64,000 bases of DNA from Echinarachnius parma (GCA_037951105.1 JBAMJV010008118.1:62001-126000); one strand, 5' to 3'; counted from the stretch's first letter, positions 1 through 11,256 are shown. Notes: generated from the sequence alone by a model not told the origin. Made by a program: numbers and translations.

Positions 1-708
1 AAAACTAAATATATTCTATTTCAAAATAAACGGAGACAGTTCGTTATATCGGGTCAGTTGTTAATTAATGAAAACATTCTAGAACCTGTAGATTCAACAT
101 CGTTTCTTGGCATCATTATTGATACAAATTTAACTTGGAAGAAACATGTACATAATGTTTGCAATACAGTCAGTAAAAAAATAGGAATTTTATATAGAAT
201 AAGACATTTTGTTTCGAGAGAAGTTTTGGTTATGCTTTATAATGCATACATTCTTCCACATATAACGTATGGTCTAGAGGTATGGGGTGCAGCAAATAAA
301 ACAAATTTGAATTCTGTGTTAATTATGCAGAAACGAATCGCACAGGTCTTAGCTTTTAAAGATTATAGACATCCATCAGGTCCACTTTTTCTTGAATTAA
401 AACTGTTGGACATTTTTAAGCAATACCGTTATATGATTTGCGTATTCATGCATGATTTGATAAATAATAATTTACCTCGTACATTTATTGATTATTTCTC
501 ATTTATCGATCATCCATATGAAACGCGGAATAAAAGGAAATGTAATATAAACGTTATAAAAATTAAAACAAATGTTGGTAAACAATCTATTTCATATTCA
601 GGACCAGATTTATGGAACCGATTACCGATTAATTTACGACAAAATAATAGACGGAAAAGCTTTTGCCAAGCATTAAAACAATATTATATTAGTAGCGAGT
701 ATAATTAG
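1..708 (+). CDS. LINE reverse transcriptase, C-terminal part (cut by window edge)
   Basis: The frame is open from base 1 to the stop at 706-708, so the ORF enters from outside the window. It begins with the KTKYILF-type segment, followed by SFLGIIID and LTWKKHV, the conserved block after the RT catalytic core of CR1/Jockey-like non-LTR retrotransposons. It ends with the usual C-terminal block (YETRNKRK, then SGPDLWNRLP). The catalytic YADD motif lies upstream of the window. No stop interrupts the visible part, so this copy is fairly young or recently active. The clade assignment is tentative. Confidence 0.85.
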   Translation, partial: KTKYILFQNKRRQFVISGQLLINENILEPVDSTSFLGIIIDTNLTWKKHVHNVCNTVSKKIGILYRIRHFVSREVLVMLYNAYILPHITYGLEVWGAANKTNLNSVLIMQKRIAQVLAFKDYRHPSGPLFLELKLLDIFKQYRYMICVFMHDLINNNLPRTFIDYFSFIDHPYETRNKRKCNINVIKIKTNVGKQSISYSGPDLWNRLPINLRQNNRRKSFCQALKQYYISSEYN

Positions 709-1085
709 CTAAATATACATTTATGTATTTCTCTGCCTTTGTATAATGATTATTGTAATTAAGTATATTGTATATATATATAGTATGTAATAATTATATC
801 AATTATCTCCTTTATTTATACAAATTCAATTTATGTATATAGTGTAAATAAGTTAGTTTAAATAGTTTATATAGTTTATATACCTATAGTTAAACGTATT
901 TGTTTTTTTCTGCAAATCACTATTTTCGGGACTAACCTCGATTAGCACTATGCTATTTTGTTAGTCCCGTTTGTCAATTCTTTTTACAGTATTGTTAATT
1001 TAAGATATTTTATCAATATGTAATGTGACTATAATTGTAAATTGTAAATATTGTTGTTGACAATAAAATTTCATTTCATTATATA
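709..1085 (+). mobile_element. LINE 3' untranslated tail
   Basis: AT-rich tail after the RT stop. It ends in an AATAAA-containing stretch followed by a short ATTTC-type repeat (about 1062-1085), as in CR1-type LINEs that end in a short repeat rather than a long poly(A). It carries the hairpin listed separately. Confidence 0.6.
927..969 (+). repeat. Perfect stem-loop in LINE 3' tail
   Basis: CGGGACTAAC (927-936) pairs perfectly with GTTAGTCCCG (960-969) across a 23-nt loop. A 3' stem-loop in a LINE can be the recognition site for its own reverse transcriptase; that role is inferred here. Confidence 0.7.
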
Positions 1086-2750
1086 CTGTATGTACTGTAG
1101 TACATGTACGTGCTAACAAAAACCACAGGTCTTCTGGCCCAGGGCCAATCAAAATTAGCGTTGAGACACCAAATATAAAATAATTGTTACAATTTCCTTT
1201 TTTGAGGGCAACCAAATTCAGGTTTTGGGCCACTAGAATATAACATTTGATCGCAATTGACCGTTGCATGAACATCATTCGGATCAAACGCAACTTGCGG
1301 TCGATCCAAAAATAAAAAATCTTTGTGGACGAGCATAATCTCGAAATTTTTTAATTTCTGAGAATTTTGCTGAAATCTCTTGCGAAAATAGTACAGCCGG
1401 AGAAACCGTCAGAGATCTTGAGTATGTGTCGAAAAGTCGTTTTATTTCCCATTTTCATGATTTTGGTACCATGTTGATGTCGATTTGCTCAGTATATGAC
1501 CATCGCCTGCCAAGGATGGTTTGATTAGTTTGAATTCGCTATGGTTGTTGATATATTCTAGTATTTTATTTGCATGTATTTTGACTGAACTGCCGCTAAA
1601 TTCCAGCAGTCGATATACCATGTTGACTAGGTGTGGTCCCCCGGAGTTCTGGCTGGGACTTGTCTTAATGTTTGCCTGTTGCATCTATGCCCACGGAGCA
1701 TGAATGTTGAATGGTGAATAAATGTTGACTTGTACCATTTCGAATCTTTGCAGTTTCTTCAAACTGATATTCAAAAGCAATTCTTTATTTTCGTGGGTCA
1801 ATTATTTTCACGACTACTAGTTCTATGTCTATGATATATGAAGTTATAGTAATTAATTGATGAGGAAAACATGACCGACGGCCGATGCCGATGGCGATGT
1901 CAATGATGATGTCGATGACAAGACTCGGTCAAGAGTCTAAAACTCAAGACAAGTCAAATCTCGAGACAATTGAATATTGTCAATAATTATGATTGAATTA
2001 TGATGAAAGTTATTTGAAAATCTCACTGTTGAAGCATCATTCTGCAGAATTTCTTGGATAAATCATCTTTAATTCATCATAATTGGAAGTAAAATCTTGT
2101 CAAGTTTAATTTGCAGTGTTAATTGATTTTGAAATTATAACAGAAACAATTAGGCTTATGACTTGTAAGTGTATCACATTTATGAGCATTTGATTTACCC
2201 CCTTCTATTTTCACATTCTCACTCAGATGTAATGGATCACCACCAACTTCTGGTCTAGTACTACTACTACTGCCACTGGAAATACAGTCTGATAAATGGT
2301 GAGTGTTCTAGTCTCAATAATGATAGAAGTCTCGTGACTCTGTCACTCTGGTAATCTGGTGTAGACTAGACCCAATAATCAGTCTCTACATTCTGCTCGA
2401 CGGTCAGTTGAACTTAAAACGCTTCATTTTGGGGTATAGTGTAAAATCTGATTATAAAACCCCATGTACATGTATATTCGGTTATTTCTTACCAGTCCTA
2501 AAACTAAACTGGGCTCCAAAAGAAACTTATCACTTTTTCAGAGCGACGCTCACTAAAATCCATAGCACCAAATTGATTCACATTTAGACACAGATAAGCT
2601 ATTATTCTCCTTATGAAGCATATCTCAAAAATTACAAGTTTGCTTTTGCCAAAAAAGAGAAAAATGTCATGGAACCACTACAGGTCACTTTTCAAAAATC
2701 ACAGAAACTGCTCGCTGCGAACCTCCACGAAAGGTGGTCTATTCAGAACT
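1086..2750. other. Intergenic, no gene seen
   Basis: No credible coding exon. Around 1125-1230 there is a decayed dispersed repeat (GGCCCAGGGCCAATCAAAAT type) that recurs near 18175-18250. The rest looks unique. Confidence 0.5.
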
Positions 2751-2759
2751 TTCAATAGC

Positions 2760-3150
2760 TATTCATTCAACTTCAAATATAAATTACCATAATTAATGAA
2801 TGGAGAAAGATTTCAAAATTCTGTGTAGAAGTTTAGTGTACCAAAGTTAGCTCTACCAGATAAAGCAAACCAAATCAAAATCGGTCGAGAAATGAAGGAG
2901 AAGAAGCATTTTTTGTGATTTTGAATAAATTTGCATAAATTACAATAGATACTGAATTTCACGATTCTGTGTAGAAGTTTTAAATCCCCCTCCTAGCCCT
3001 ATCTTATGAAACAATCAGAATCAAAATCGGTTGAAAAATAACGAAGAAGAAGCATTTTGAAAACTGTGGACGGACGGAAGGACGGACGGACGACGGACGC
3101 CACGGCATGGCATAAGCTCATCGGGCCCTTCGGGCCGGATGAGCTAAAAA
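2760..3150 (+). mobile_element. Tandem-monomer repeat element, copy 1 (hairpin-ended)
   Basis: Two diverged monomers of roughly 125-165 bp (sharing TTCTGTGTAGAAGTTT and AAAATCGGT.GA) are followed by a GGACGG-type tract (3069-3100) and a terminal hairpin at 3115-3145 (AGCTCATCGGGCCC / GGGCCGGATGAGCT). The same arrangement recurs at 19765-20118 and, inverted, at 26821-28630. The hairpin followed by CTAA could suggest a Helitron-like end, but that is weak. Confidence 0.75.
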
Positions 3151-3380
3151 TGACCTCTTGCGATTTCACCTTATTTTATTCTTTGTTGACTAAAGCAAAC
3201 ATAATTTTTTTAGATGAGCTTGCTAAGGAGTATTATATCTATTCTATGCCTAAGTTTCTTTTGGAGCCCAGTTTAGATCAAAATTTATGTTGAATATTTA
3301 TAAAGAGAAGTTTTTAGCACATTGAGCCGGTTGTAATTTTATGATAAGTTTCAATTCCTTGCCCCAAATTGTTTTTGCAG

Positions 3381-3510
3381 GAACAGCAAGATACTCCCAG
3401 TAAGGGGAAGAGGAGGCGTAACTGGAGGGAGTCAGAGGTGCTAGCCTTGTGCCAGTTTGTCCACAAAATATCCCTGTTTGAGAAAGCTGGCCATGCATGC
3501 TTGTATTCCA
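3381..3510 (+). pseudogene. Myb/SANT-like protein, exon 1 of the visible part
   Basis: The exon lies between a pyrimidine-rich acceptor (GTTTTTGCAG) and a perfect donor (GTAAGT). It encodes 43 codons plus one base and includes RRRNWRESEVLALCQFVHK, which matches the start of the Myb/SANT-like DNA-binding domain (trihelix type, as in NAIF1-like and Harbinger-associated proteins). Upstream coding exons were not found. It splices in phase to the block at 4370. The ATG lies upstream or has been lost. Confidence 0.6.
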
Positions 3511-4369
3511 GTAAGTAATTTGTTGACAATAATCTAGAATTGAATTTGGGCAATTCCATGCTTATAGTAATGTTACATTTGTTGACTTCTTTTGTTATGG
3601 CTGCTACATAAAGATTCCTGAATATTGTCTTTTAAGTTGTGGTTCTCAATACCTCTTGACAAAACCTTCACAGTTATTCAAACAATTCCACACAAACTTT
3701 GGTTAGTAACATTACAAAAAAAGGCATAGAACAAGAAACACAAGTCTTTGTTCAAAAAAGTTCTTGTAAATAAGAGTCATCTGAAACAAAGTTTATTCAT
3801 TGCACTATTGACAACAAAGGAAATTATAAATTTCTTAGATATCCTATAGATACAACTGTGTTTCAAACATGTGTAGTCCCACATGTCATTTTATGTATAG
3901 TACTGTTTCTCTGTAACGAGAACATGGCAGTGTGATTTAAAGGTGGGACATGATAGCCCTCTATTTTGTATTGTGATTCCTGAAATACTGAAGCTTGAAA
4001 AAGAACAAGGATTTGAGAAAAAATGAAATACAAAATAGGGTTGCATGCTCTTAAATCATAGAATTGCCCATTTCATATTTTCTGTGCTTTTGATTGTTTG
4101 TATATTTGAAGACATGAAAGGCCTATGATATAGAGTCTTTTCGATGTCAGGTTAACTTTAGGTGCATGTAAAATAATTTTGACAACAATGTACATGATTG
4201 ATATGATATCAAATGTAGAGATTCCTAAAGCGTAGCTAATTATATCAATTATTTATACATTTATTTACTCTTGATACCTTTGCAAATTTAACTTTTGGTC
4301 AGAAAAAGTGGAAATAAGCTATTTTTTCACAGTTAATCACGAATATATATTCATATCTTGACATTGCAG

Positions 4370-4778
4370 GTTGAAAGGTGGAAAAGCGATACTGGCACAA
4401 GGCTAGCATCTCTACGTTGAAGTTACATGGGTTCCGAAGAGAGGGAAAGGAAATACAGAGAAAATGATCGGATGTAAAACAGAGGCAGCGAAAAAATTAA
4501 TATTTTTATTTCGGGGGCTCCATTTTTGGGGGCTACTTTTCCAACTTTCGGGGGCTACAATTTTCCGGGCTCTTTTTCGAATTTCAGGGGCTACTAATAA
4601 GCTATAATGCTGTAAGTGATCATTTTATAAGCATTTGATCACAATCCAAACAGAAAAATCCCACAAAAAATCGTGAAAAAAAAAAAAAAATTTCGGGGGC
4701 GAATTCACCCGCCGCCCCCGTGTATTTTTTTCGCTGAACAGAGGGCCTTTAAATACCAGGCAGCGAGGAATGCCACAG
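4370..4778 (+). pseudogene. Myb/SANT-like protein, exon 2, interrupted by a MITE
   Basis: After an acceptor at 4368-4369, the frame that continues from the previous exon reads KRYWHKASISTLKLHG, then GKEIQRK, then SDVKQR. The 251-bp insertion at 4486-4736 interrupts it, and it resumes as AFKYQAARNATG up to a GTAATG donor. This matches helices 2-3 of the Myb/SANT-like domain. In-frame TGA stops sit at 4372-4374 and 4465-4467; the second stands where the family has its conserved Trp (RKW). Both stops and the insertion make this copy nonfunctional as read. Confidence 0.65.
4486..4736. mobile_element. hAT-type MITE inside a Myb/SANT exon
   Basis: 251 bp with terminal inverted repeats CAGCGAAAAAA / TTTTTTCGCTG, flanked by an exact 8-bp target duplication AACAGAGG at 4478-4485 and 4737-4744. 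An 8-bp duplication is typical of hAT elements. Removing the element restores an open frame across the site. The interior is rich in GGGGGCTAC-like words that also occur near 33720 and 16010. Confidence 0.85.
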
Positions 4779-5050
4779 GTAATGAAAGAAATAGTTTTTT
4801 AAAAAGACAATTTTAATTTTTATCTTCTTTTTTTTTAGCCAATGGAAAACATGGATTGGGCTTTAACTCTCAAACGGCTAGAGGGCCTCTCCGCCATTTG
4901 ATACGACGATGTTACCCCCCAAAAATCATACTGATGAAACAAATTCACAAGACCATTTTCAATGCATGTTGTCCTGAAAATACCAAACATTAAACAAATC
5001 AATTTTATTTGAACTTGCTTTCTTTGTTCAATTATCAACAATGACATGAT

Positions 5051-5183
5051 GAATGAGCAGAAAAAAGTATTTAATTCCCTCATTTGCATTTTTACCAGAA
5101 ATATAAAATATACAATTACCTGATAAATGAGGAGAAAATTAATTTTATTCCCTCATTTGCATTTTTGCCAGAAATAGGAAATA
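5051..5183. repeat. Tandem duplication, unit about 77 bp
   Basis: Two diverged copies share the segment TTCCCTCATTTGCATTTTT followed by CCAGAAATA, starting near 5051 and 5128. The repeat lies in the intron between Myb/SANT blocks 2 and 3. Confidence 0.6.
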
Positions 5184-5375
5184 ATGAAATTAACATAGTA
5201 TTGCCTCAAAGACTATATATATTCTAGCCCAAGAATCTCCAGGTCTTCAAAACCAGTTTGCGATAAGAGAAAGCTATTTCCGAGCAGTCTGGAGACCCGT
5301 TCAAAATTGATTAAAAAAATTGATTATTATATTTACTGTGATTATTTCATGTTGTCATATTTTTTGTCATAAAAG

Positions 5376-5475
5376 GTGGAGGATCCCTGGACCTACAGCC
5401 GACTTGGAGCTGGCCAAGGAGACGGTGGAGGGGGTGATTGGCCCTGAGATAGAGGCTGTTTTTAGTTCCTCTCAG
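5376..5475 (+). pseudogene. Myb/SANT-like protein, exon 3
   Basis: Acceptor AAAAG, donor GTCAGT. Phase from the previous exon gives ATGGGS at the junction, typical of this family after the DNA-binding domain. The rest is open only in a neighbouring frame, giving PTADLELAKETVEGVIGPE, which also resembles the family's linker (acidic, then a V-E-G-I-I-G-P-E-like motif). A one-base shift between the two frames is needed, in line with decay. Confidence 0.5.
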
Positions 5476-5701
5476 GTCAGTTCAGTAATTATTATTTTGT
5501 CAAATTGTTATCTAAAGCCTAGAATATGAGGAAATGTGTTTAGGCATCAAAAGGCTTACCATTACAACAACAAAATATGCATGCCATGGAGCTCTGCATA
5601 AATAATGGACAAGGATGCTAATATTTGTTATCGCAATACTAAGAGAAATGCAATCTTTCATGAAAAGAAAGGTCTTTCTACAACTAAAATTCCATATTCA
5701 G

Positions 5702-5999
5702 CACCAACGCAAGCAGCAACTACCGCCCCAAATTTCAGACCCTTGAGAGCAGGTACCAGCCAGAACCAAGCCCTGCATCACCATCAGCAGCAGAACAGCT
5801 TGTCCTGCCTGAAAGAGACAGGATCAAGAGCTTGAAAAAACATGGTCATTTTTTAGAGAGAATCGCCGTTAATTTAGAGAAGATTGCAGATCGCCCAGAT
5901 CGCACAGACTCAAACAGTGAATCTTTGGTCTGTGCTAAACTAACAGTGATTTGTTTTAATCCCGTCTCTTTCTTTCTTGAGGGTCTGAAATTTGTTTAA
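5702..5999 (+). pseudogene. Myb/SANT-like protein, C-terminal exon
   Basis: After an acceptor (ATATTCAG), a 98-codon open frame with no ATG runs to TAA at 5997-5999. It reads NYRPKFQTLESRYQPEPSP, then PERDRIKSLKKHG, then LERIAVNLEKIADRP. The proline/serine linker followed by a short amphipathic coiled segment is the usual end of Myb/SANT-like proteins. Its phase does not match the previous exon as read. The last 20 or so residues look like read-through into noncoding sequence. Confidence 0.5.
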
Positions 6000-6136
6000 A
6001 TTTTACATTCTTTAAGGAATATAGTGTATGATTAGAAAAAAAAAAAAAATTTCATCAACCAAATAATCAAATATCTTTGATATCCTCATTTGGGTGTCAT
6101 CTTAACCTTAAAAAGGGCCATGTTTTTTTTTTCCTC

Positions 6137-6498
6137 GGTACTTAATCGATGAGATATGGCGCTAGACAAACATGAATAATTCATACAGAGCGATGTAGGC
6201 CACATATCTCACTGTGCATGATACATTTACTAAATGAACTGCTTCACATCGATTATCATGGCAAAAAAGAAGAGTCATTCATAGGAGAGTACCTGAACCA
6301 AAGTTATCAAGCGTTGAAGCCCATAACGTGACCAATAGGCCACGTAAATCGCCAATGGAGCGATAGGTCTCATTGTTACCCTCAAACTTACCCAAACCTT
6401 AATCCTAGTTATGAATATTCATGACTAGCTCTCGACCTACATCGCTTCCATGAATTATTCATGTTTGTCTAGCGCCATCTTTCTAACCCTAAGTACTG
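6137..6498. mobile_element. MITE with about 45-bp inverted repeats
   Basis: Arms ATGGCGCTAGACAAACATGA (from 6156) and the reverse complement ending at 6478 continue through an ATTATTCAT block and a GCGATGTAGG block. Outer GTACTTA / TAAGTAC words (6138 and 6490) extend the symmetry. Confidence 0.75.
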
Positions 6499-6499
6499 A

Positions 6500-7318
6500 A
6501 ACAAAAAATATTGCAAAAAGGCCGGGGGTGGGGGGTGGAATCCATCCCCACCCCCCCCCCCCTCGATGTTTCCCATGATGAATCTGCAATGCATGCAGGT
6601 ATTGCTGCATGACTTCATGAGTTTTTTCATTGAAGTCTTGGGCAACTTTGAGACCAAATTTGCTATAACTGAGTATGACTACATTTTGTGATTTGTGTAA
6701 AAATCCTACAGAAATTGATATTTTCCTAGAATACACAAAACCTTCATTATTTGTCATTATAATCACTGCAATTATTGAATTTTGGGCTAAAAATCATTGG
6801 ACAATGATCAATTATTATTTCTATTAAAAAAATAAAAATACATAAGTAAAGAAATATGGAAATACATAAGAAATTCCCAAAACAAAGAAATACATAAGGA
6901 CAAATGTGACTGTCGCAATATTCAATGTTGATAAGTTGTCCATTTAAGTCATAAAGAATATTCATGTAGAAAATAGGCATATTCTGAGCAATAGTGAATG
7001 ATTTATTGACAAAAAGATTATTTTTGCATAAATTTGCATAATTAATGAATATTAATGAGAAATTTAAGCAAAATATTGTCATTTCCTCGACTGCTCTTAA
7101 AATTCAACAATGGCTGCATCCATTTTGGTTGCCAAATTGGATCAAATGCTACTTTGCGTCTGATCCATAGTATCATAATTTGATTTGAAAGTTGCGTTTG
7201 ATATCAAGCGCAAGTCTTGATGCAACAGACTTGTGTTTAAACGCAAAGTTGCGTTTGATTTTTGGTGATGTGCGTCGAAAATCAAACTTTGCATTTTGAG
7301 TTTTATGCAACGTCCCCC
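6500..7318. other. Intergenic, no gene seen
   Basis: Contains a C/G homopolymer patch (6525-6565) and, near 7120-7310, several copies of GCGTTTGAT / ATCAAACGC in both orientations. No exon was recognised. Confidence 0.5.
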
Positions 7319-7700
7319 TGGATAACCAAGAGTCTTTCAAACCGGTCTTTGAGGTGTTTCCAGTCTGGGCTTTGAGGGGTTCATAAAAACCTTAGCAACT
7401 GGCTCAGAAATAACCCACATCGAATTCTGGCTCAGAAATAACCCACAGAGAAATCTCAGCTTTTAACCATACCTTGAACCTTCTGTGGTACCGATTCAGG
7501 GCAGCTTTATTCCCCTGAATCACTAAGGGTCTTTCAAACCGGTATTTGAGGTGGTAAAACAAACCTAAGGAACTGGCTCAGAAATAACCCCACTAGAATT
7601 TTCAGGTTTTAATCATACCTTGAACCTCCTTTGGTATCGATTCAGGGCAGCATTGTTCCCCTGTATCACCAAGAGTCTTTCAAACCGGTCTTTGATGTGT
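7319..7700 (-). repeat. Ladder of three partial copies of the NB-ARC gene's last exon end
   Basis: Blocks at about 7319-7378, 7466-7556 and 7610-7695 each resemble the 3' part of exon 5 (7746 onward). They share CAAGAGTCTTTCAAA and the exon-edge word CATACCTTGAACCT, with a period of roughly 140-150 bp. The intervening AACTGGCTCAGAAATAACCC is also repeated. The middle copy has gained AATAAA on the minus strand (7506-7511), a possible polyadenylation signal 235 bp past the stop. Confidence 0.85.
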
Positions 7701-7745
7701 TTAGAAGAACCTTAACAATACCAAAGTACAATTCTCATATTTTAA

Positions 7746-8046
7746 TCATACCTTGAACCTCCTGCGGTACCGATTCAGGGCGGCACTGTTCCCTTGTATC
7801 ACCAAGAGTCTTTCAAAGCAGTCCTTGAGGTGGTTCCAGTCAGGGCTGTGTGGCATCCCTCGGCTCCACAGAGTCTCCTCCATCACAAGCGCCTTGTCAA
7901 AGTATTGCCGTGCATCGCGGTACTTCTTCCACGCCAGGTAGATCTCGCCGACAAAGTAGAGACTGCGAGCGGTGTTTGGATGCACACCCTGCAGGGTCTG
8001 CCGTCCCTCCAGTGAACGCAGGGCTAGCGGGATCGCATCTGCATAC
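7746..8046 (-). CDS. DED/NB-ARC/TPR protein, exon 5 (last TPRs, stop)
   Basis: The acceptor CCCAG at 8047-8048 joins in phase (AA|G, Lys) to exon 4 and completes a TPR: EGK|YADAIPLALRSLEGRQ. A second TPR (TARSLYFVGEIYLAWKKY, then DARQYFDKALVMEE) follows, and the frame ends FKV-TGA. The end is ambiguous: AAG|GTATGA is also a usable donor, and the word is conserved in the partial copies downstream, so the gene might continue past 7746. With the stop used, the protein is 862 aa. Confidence 0.85.
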
Positions 8047-8214
8047 CTGGGTCACAAGTCAGACAGTAAGTATAATTATAAATACACACAAGAGGAGCCT
8101 GACAAGACACAAGGCAAGTTCTAATAAAGAAAAAACGTACCAAAAATATATAAGAAATAAATAAAAATGTGGAAAATAATTGGGGTTTACTGGGAAGTAC
8201 ATGTACCACCATCA

Positions 8215-8290
8215 TCAGAGCTTTGTAGCTTGGTGGTTAGAACACTGGTCTAGCAATAGTTGCGCCTCTTGTCTGGTTCCCAATTTGTTT
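8215..8290 (+). repeat. tRNA-like SINE remnant (weak)
   Basis: TAGCTTGGTGGTTAGA at 8226-8241 resembles a pol III A box in tRNA-derived SINEs. A decayed GTCTGGTTCCC follows about 30 nt later, in the place of a B box. It lies in the intron between exons 4 and 5. Confidence 0.3.
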
Positions 8291-8295
8291 GCTCC

Positions 8296-8495
8296 TTTGA
8301 TAGAGTACAGAAGCTATGACGTCATAAACATTTTAAAATAGAATTTTCAAATTTGAACTTCATTTTCCTAAAGAGTATAAAAAATAATGTACCAATACCG
8401 AAAATCAATTAAATATGTTAAGTATTGGCTAAGATATGCCCATCCAAATTAATTTGTTGTCAATGGGCAATCAGTGTTGTAGTGCTTTGGTTCTT
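8296..8495 (-). mobile_element. MITE fragment of the family at 53235-53550
   Basis: It shares GAGTACAGAAGCTATGACG, GCCCATCCAAAT and GGCAATCAGTGTT in the same order with the copy at 53245-53345. Only one arm is kept here. Confidence 0.7.
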
Positions 8496-8773
8496 AACTT
8501 TGCTGAAAGTATACAATTTGGCACCACCCCAAAAGAGTTTGAAGGGTAAGTCTACTGACAAACTATAAACTGTCATTCATATCTTTTTATTCTTAATCTC
8601 ATAGAAAATAGACATTGAATAAATGCTGAAAGTTATAATCGTGATTAGGATTCACAAAAGTTCTGAGTCTATGGGTCTATGGAGAATGCATGTTTTAGCA
8701 AAGACTTGAATGGGTTAATATAAGAGAGAGCCCTGATAATAATTGAAAGAAAATATAAATCTGATCTACTTAC

Positions 8774-10439
8774 TTTCCCTCCATGTAGTAGCTCATCGAA
8801 ATGTTCTTGAGAGTGATGCACGTTCCGGGAGTTCCATCCATTCCAAGTTTGCGCTCAAGTTCCAAAGACTTCTTGAAAAACTCCACAGCCTGACCAAAGC
8901 GTGACATTTCATGCAGGCAAGCACCGATGTTCAGCAGGATGGTCGGGGCATCAACGTGTTTGTCCGATCCTGTAATGCGAGTGCACATGTCTATGGAGCG
9001 CCGGTAGAAGTTGATGGCGCTAAGCATGTCTTCATGAACGTAGCCCATGTTCTCCAGTTTGGCAGCAGACTGCATGGCCTGACCAAGGACGTTGAGGGTG
9101 CGTGCCGTCAGGAAGTGATCCCCGAGGATCTCCTTACGGATCTTGAGTGAGTCGCGAAGCTGCTGAAGAGCATCCTCAGCCTTGAGTCTTCTTGCAATCA
9201 CGTTGCCTCTAGAGTGGTAGAGGCTGGCACAGCTCAGTTTGACTGCATGAGAGTCCTGATTGGGGAGTCCCTTCAAGATCTCTTCGGCTTTGTCAAAGAG
9301 GGGGAGGATGGTTTGGACGTCGAACCCAAGGTCCACCAACCACTGAGCCTCCTGGCAGCAGAACTCTGCAACCAGCTGCATCTTGCCTTCCTGCTCAGCC
9401 CGGGCCTTGCATGTGCGATAGAAGGACAGCCGCTCCTTGGGCATCATCATCAGCTCCACGGCAAGGTGCAGCCAGTCACTCTCCTCTTCTGAAGGAAAGT
9501 GCTTCCCTTTGAAGCAGTCCAACAGGTGCATGAAGTTGGCCTTCTCATCTTGCTTTGATGCGAGCGCCTTGACAAAGTCCTTCTGGAATATCTTGGCAGT
9601 GTGTTTCATCTTCTTGCCATAGTGCTTGATGAATCCCTCCTCTCCCTTCTCATACTCCTTAGCCAGTCCTACTGTCTCGTCCGCACAAAACTGCTGCAGG
9701 AAGGACCTCAGCAGAAGATGCATGCTGTACCTCGTTGATCCTGTGCCAGCCTTGCTTCCTGCTTCCTCCACATCACTCTCCAGGAGACTTCTGTACTTCA
9801 GCTCCTGGAGAGCAAGCTTCAGGTTGACACGGTCCTTGCGCTGGTAGCCAAGGATGTCCTGTGCGGCCCGGATGTCAAAGGAGCCCGGGATCACGGACAA
9901 CCTGACAATGTTCTGCTGGTGCTCTTTGGGGAGTCTGTTGATGGTGTTCATCAAGCTGAAGGTCAGCTGGTCGACCTTTGCGAGTCCAAGGTGACTGAGG
10001 CTCCCCACAAGCCTCTGTGCCTGGACGTCCTCATGCTTGGACAGGTGCCGTATCATCTCACGAGGAGAGATGGTCCCATCCTGCAGACGACTGGCAACGA
10101 CCTTCAACGCCAGCGGGATCTTTCCGCAGAGGTTAGCAAGGGTTTCCGCATCCTGGTCCTCAACGGATGTCTTCCCTGCGTGGAACTTCACTATCTCCAT
10201 GGCATCCTCCACGTCCAGTTCATTCTCTCCGTCCAGTCGGAAGCAGTCCAGATGTTCGCTGTAGATCCTTGTGTGCTCAAGGCCGATCCTGGAGGTAATG
10301 ACCAATTTGACTCTTGGATTTTGAAGATTGAGGATGTTTTCCACCATGGCAACGAACGGGGCATACGTTTCATTTTGATTCTCTGATGTCCCTGGGTCAA
10401 GCGGCTTGTCTGCATTGTCCAGGATTATGACAGCTCCAG
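8774..10439 (-). CDS. DED/NB-ARC/TPR protein, exon 4 (Walker B to TPRs)
   Basis: This large exon of 1666 nt runs from an ATAG acceptor (10440-10441) to a perfect GTAAGT donor (8773-8768). It covers residues 208-763: Walker B, the TSR sensor, GKIPLALKVV, the winged-helix part with YSMHLLLRSF, a helical linker (about 460-590), and TPRs with typical spacing such as GNVIARRLKAEDALQQLRDS and LNIGACLHEMSRFGQAVEFF. It is GC-richer than its surroundings and fully open. It is the only coding exon without a partial duplicate nearby. Confidence 0.93.
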
Positions 10440-10441
10440 CT

Positions 10442-11256
10442 ATTCAAAGAAAACAAAGGAAAAAATAAGTTGAAAAATTAACTTAAGTTGAAAACTTGTT
10501 TGAAATTTAATCTCAATTATATAAGTAATCAAATTGAGGGTTTCCGTACCTCCCGTTCCCTCCCAAATATTTGGTGTTAGAGTTCTCATAATCTTTCTGC
10601 CTTGGATCAGCAGGCACAACCTCAGCTATCTACGAATATTGCAAGTTACAAGCATGCCCACTGACGGGGTCTTCTTCATTTGAACGTAATCCCGAATGGT
10701 ATTACGTCATATAATATGCCTTAAAACTTATCACATGATCAGTCTTCTGCGATTTTACCAGCATCTGTAAAGCCTTAGATACAATATCCACAGATTACAG
10801 CTGGAGATCAAGGTACCCAAGTCCCCCCCCCCACCAAAATAAATTAGCAAAAAAAACACACAATTAAATCTGTAATTTTCTTACATTTCTTATATTGACT
10901 TTTCTTTTTAACCAGATTAATTCCAAATGTGGATGACCCTTTTAACGAGATGTAATACATTCAAAGTTAATTCACTGCAATTTTTTCATTCTTAACAAGA
11001 ATATTTCCTCTAACGTATCTACCATGTCATAGAATTTTAAACAATCATAGTCAATTCACCAGTTCCTATAATGAATTTTTGTTAATCTAATACATATATA
11101 TATGCTTACCCTGTAATTCATTTATGTTACTTTTGTTCATGTGTACACTTTACAAGTGCTTAGAAGCTCTATATAAATATATATTATTATTATTATTATA
11201 AACCCTCCCCCTCCCCCTTCCAAATATTGACCACCCCAAATTCTGTAATGCTCTTA
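10442..11256. other. Intron 3 of the NB-ARC gene
   Basis: Noncoding. Around 11140-11200 lies a SINE/LINE-like tail (CACTTTACAAGTGCTTAGAA, then a TATATAAAT and (ATT)n stretch). Nothing else was recognised. Confidence 0.6.

Noticed and set aside
6455..7082. Minus-strand ORFs of 103 and 111 codons
   Set aside because: AT-rich or homopolymer-driven, no motifs, overlap a MITE arm.
9919..10386. 155-codon ORF on + inside exon 4
   Set aside because: Shadow of the true minus-strand NB-ARC exon; no motifs.
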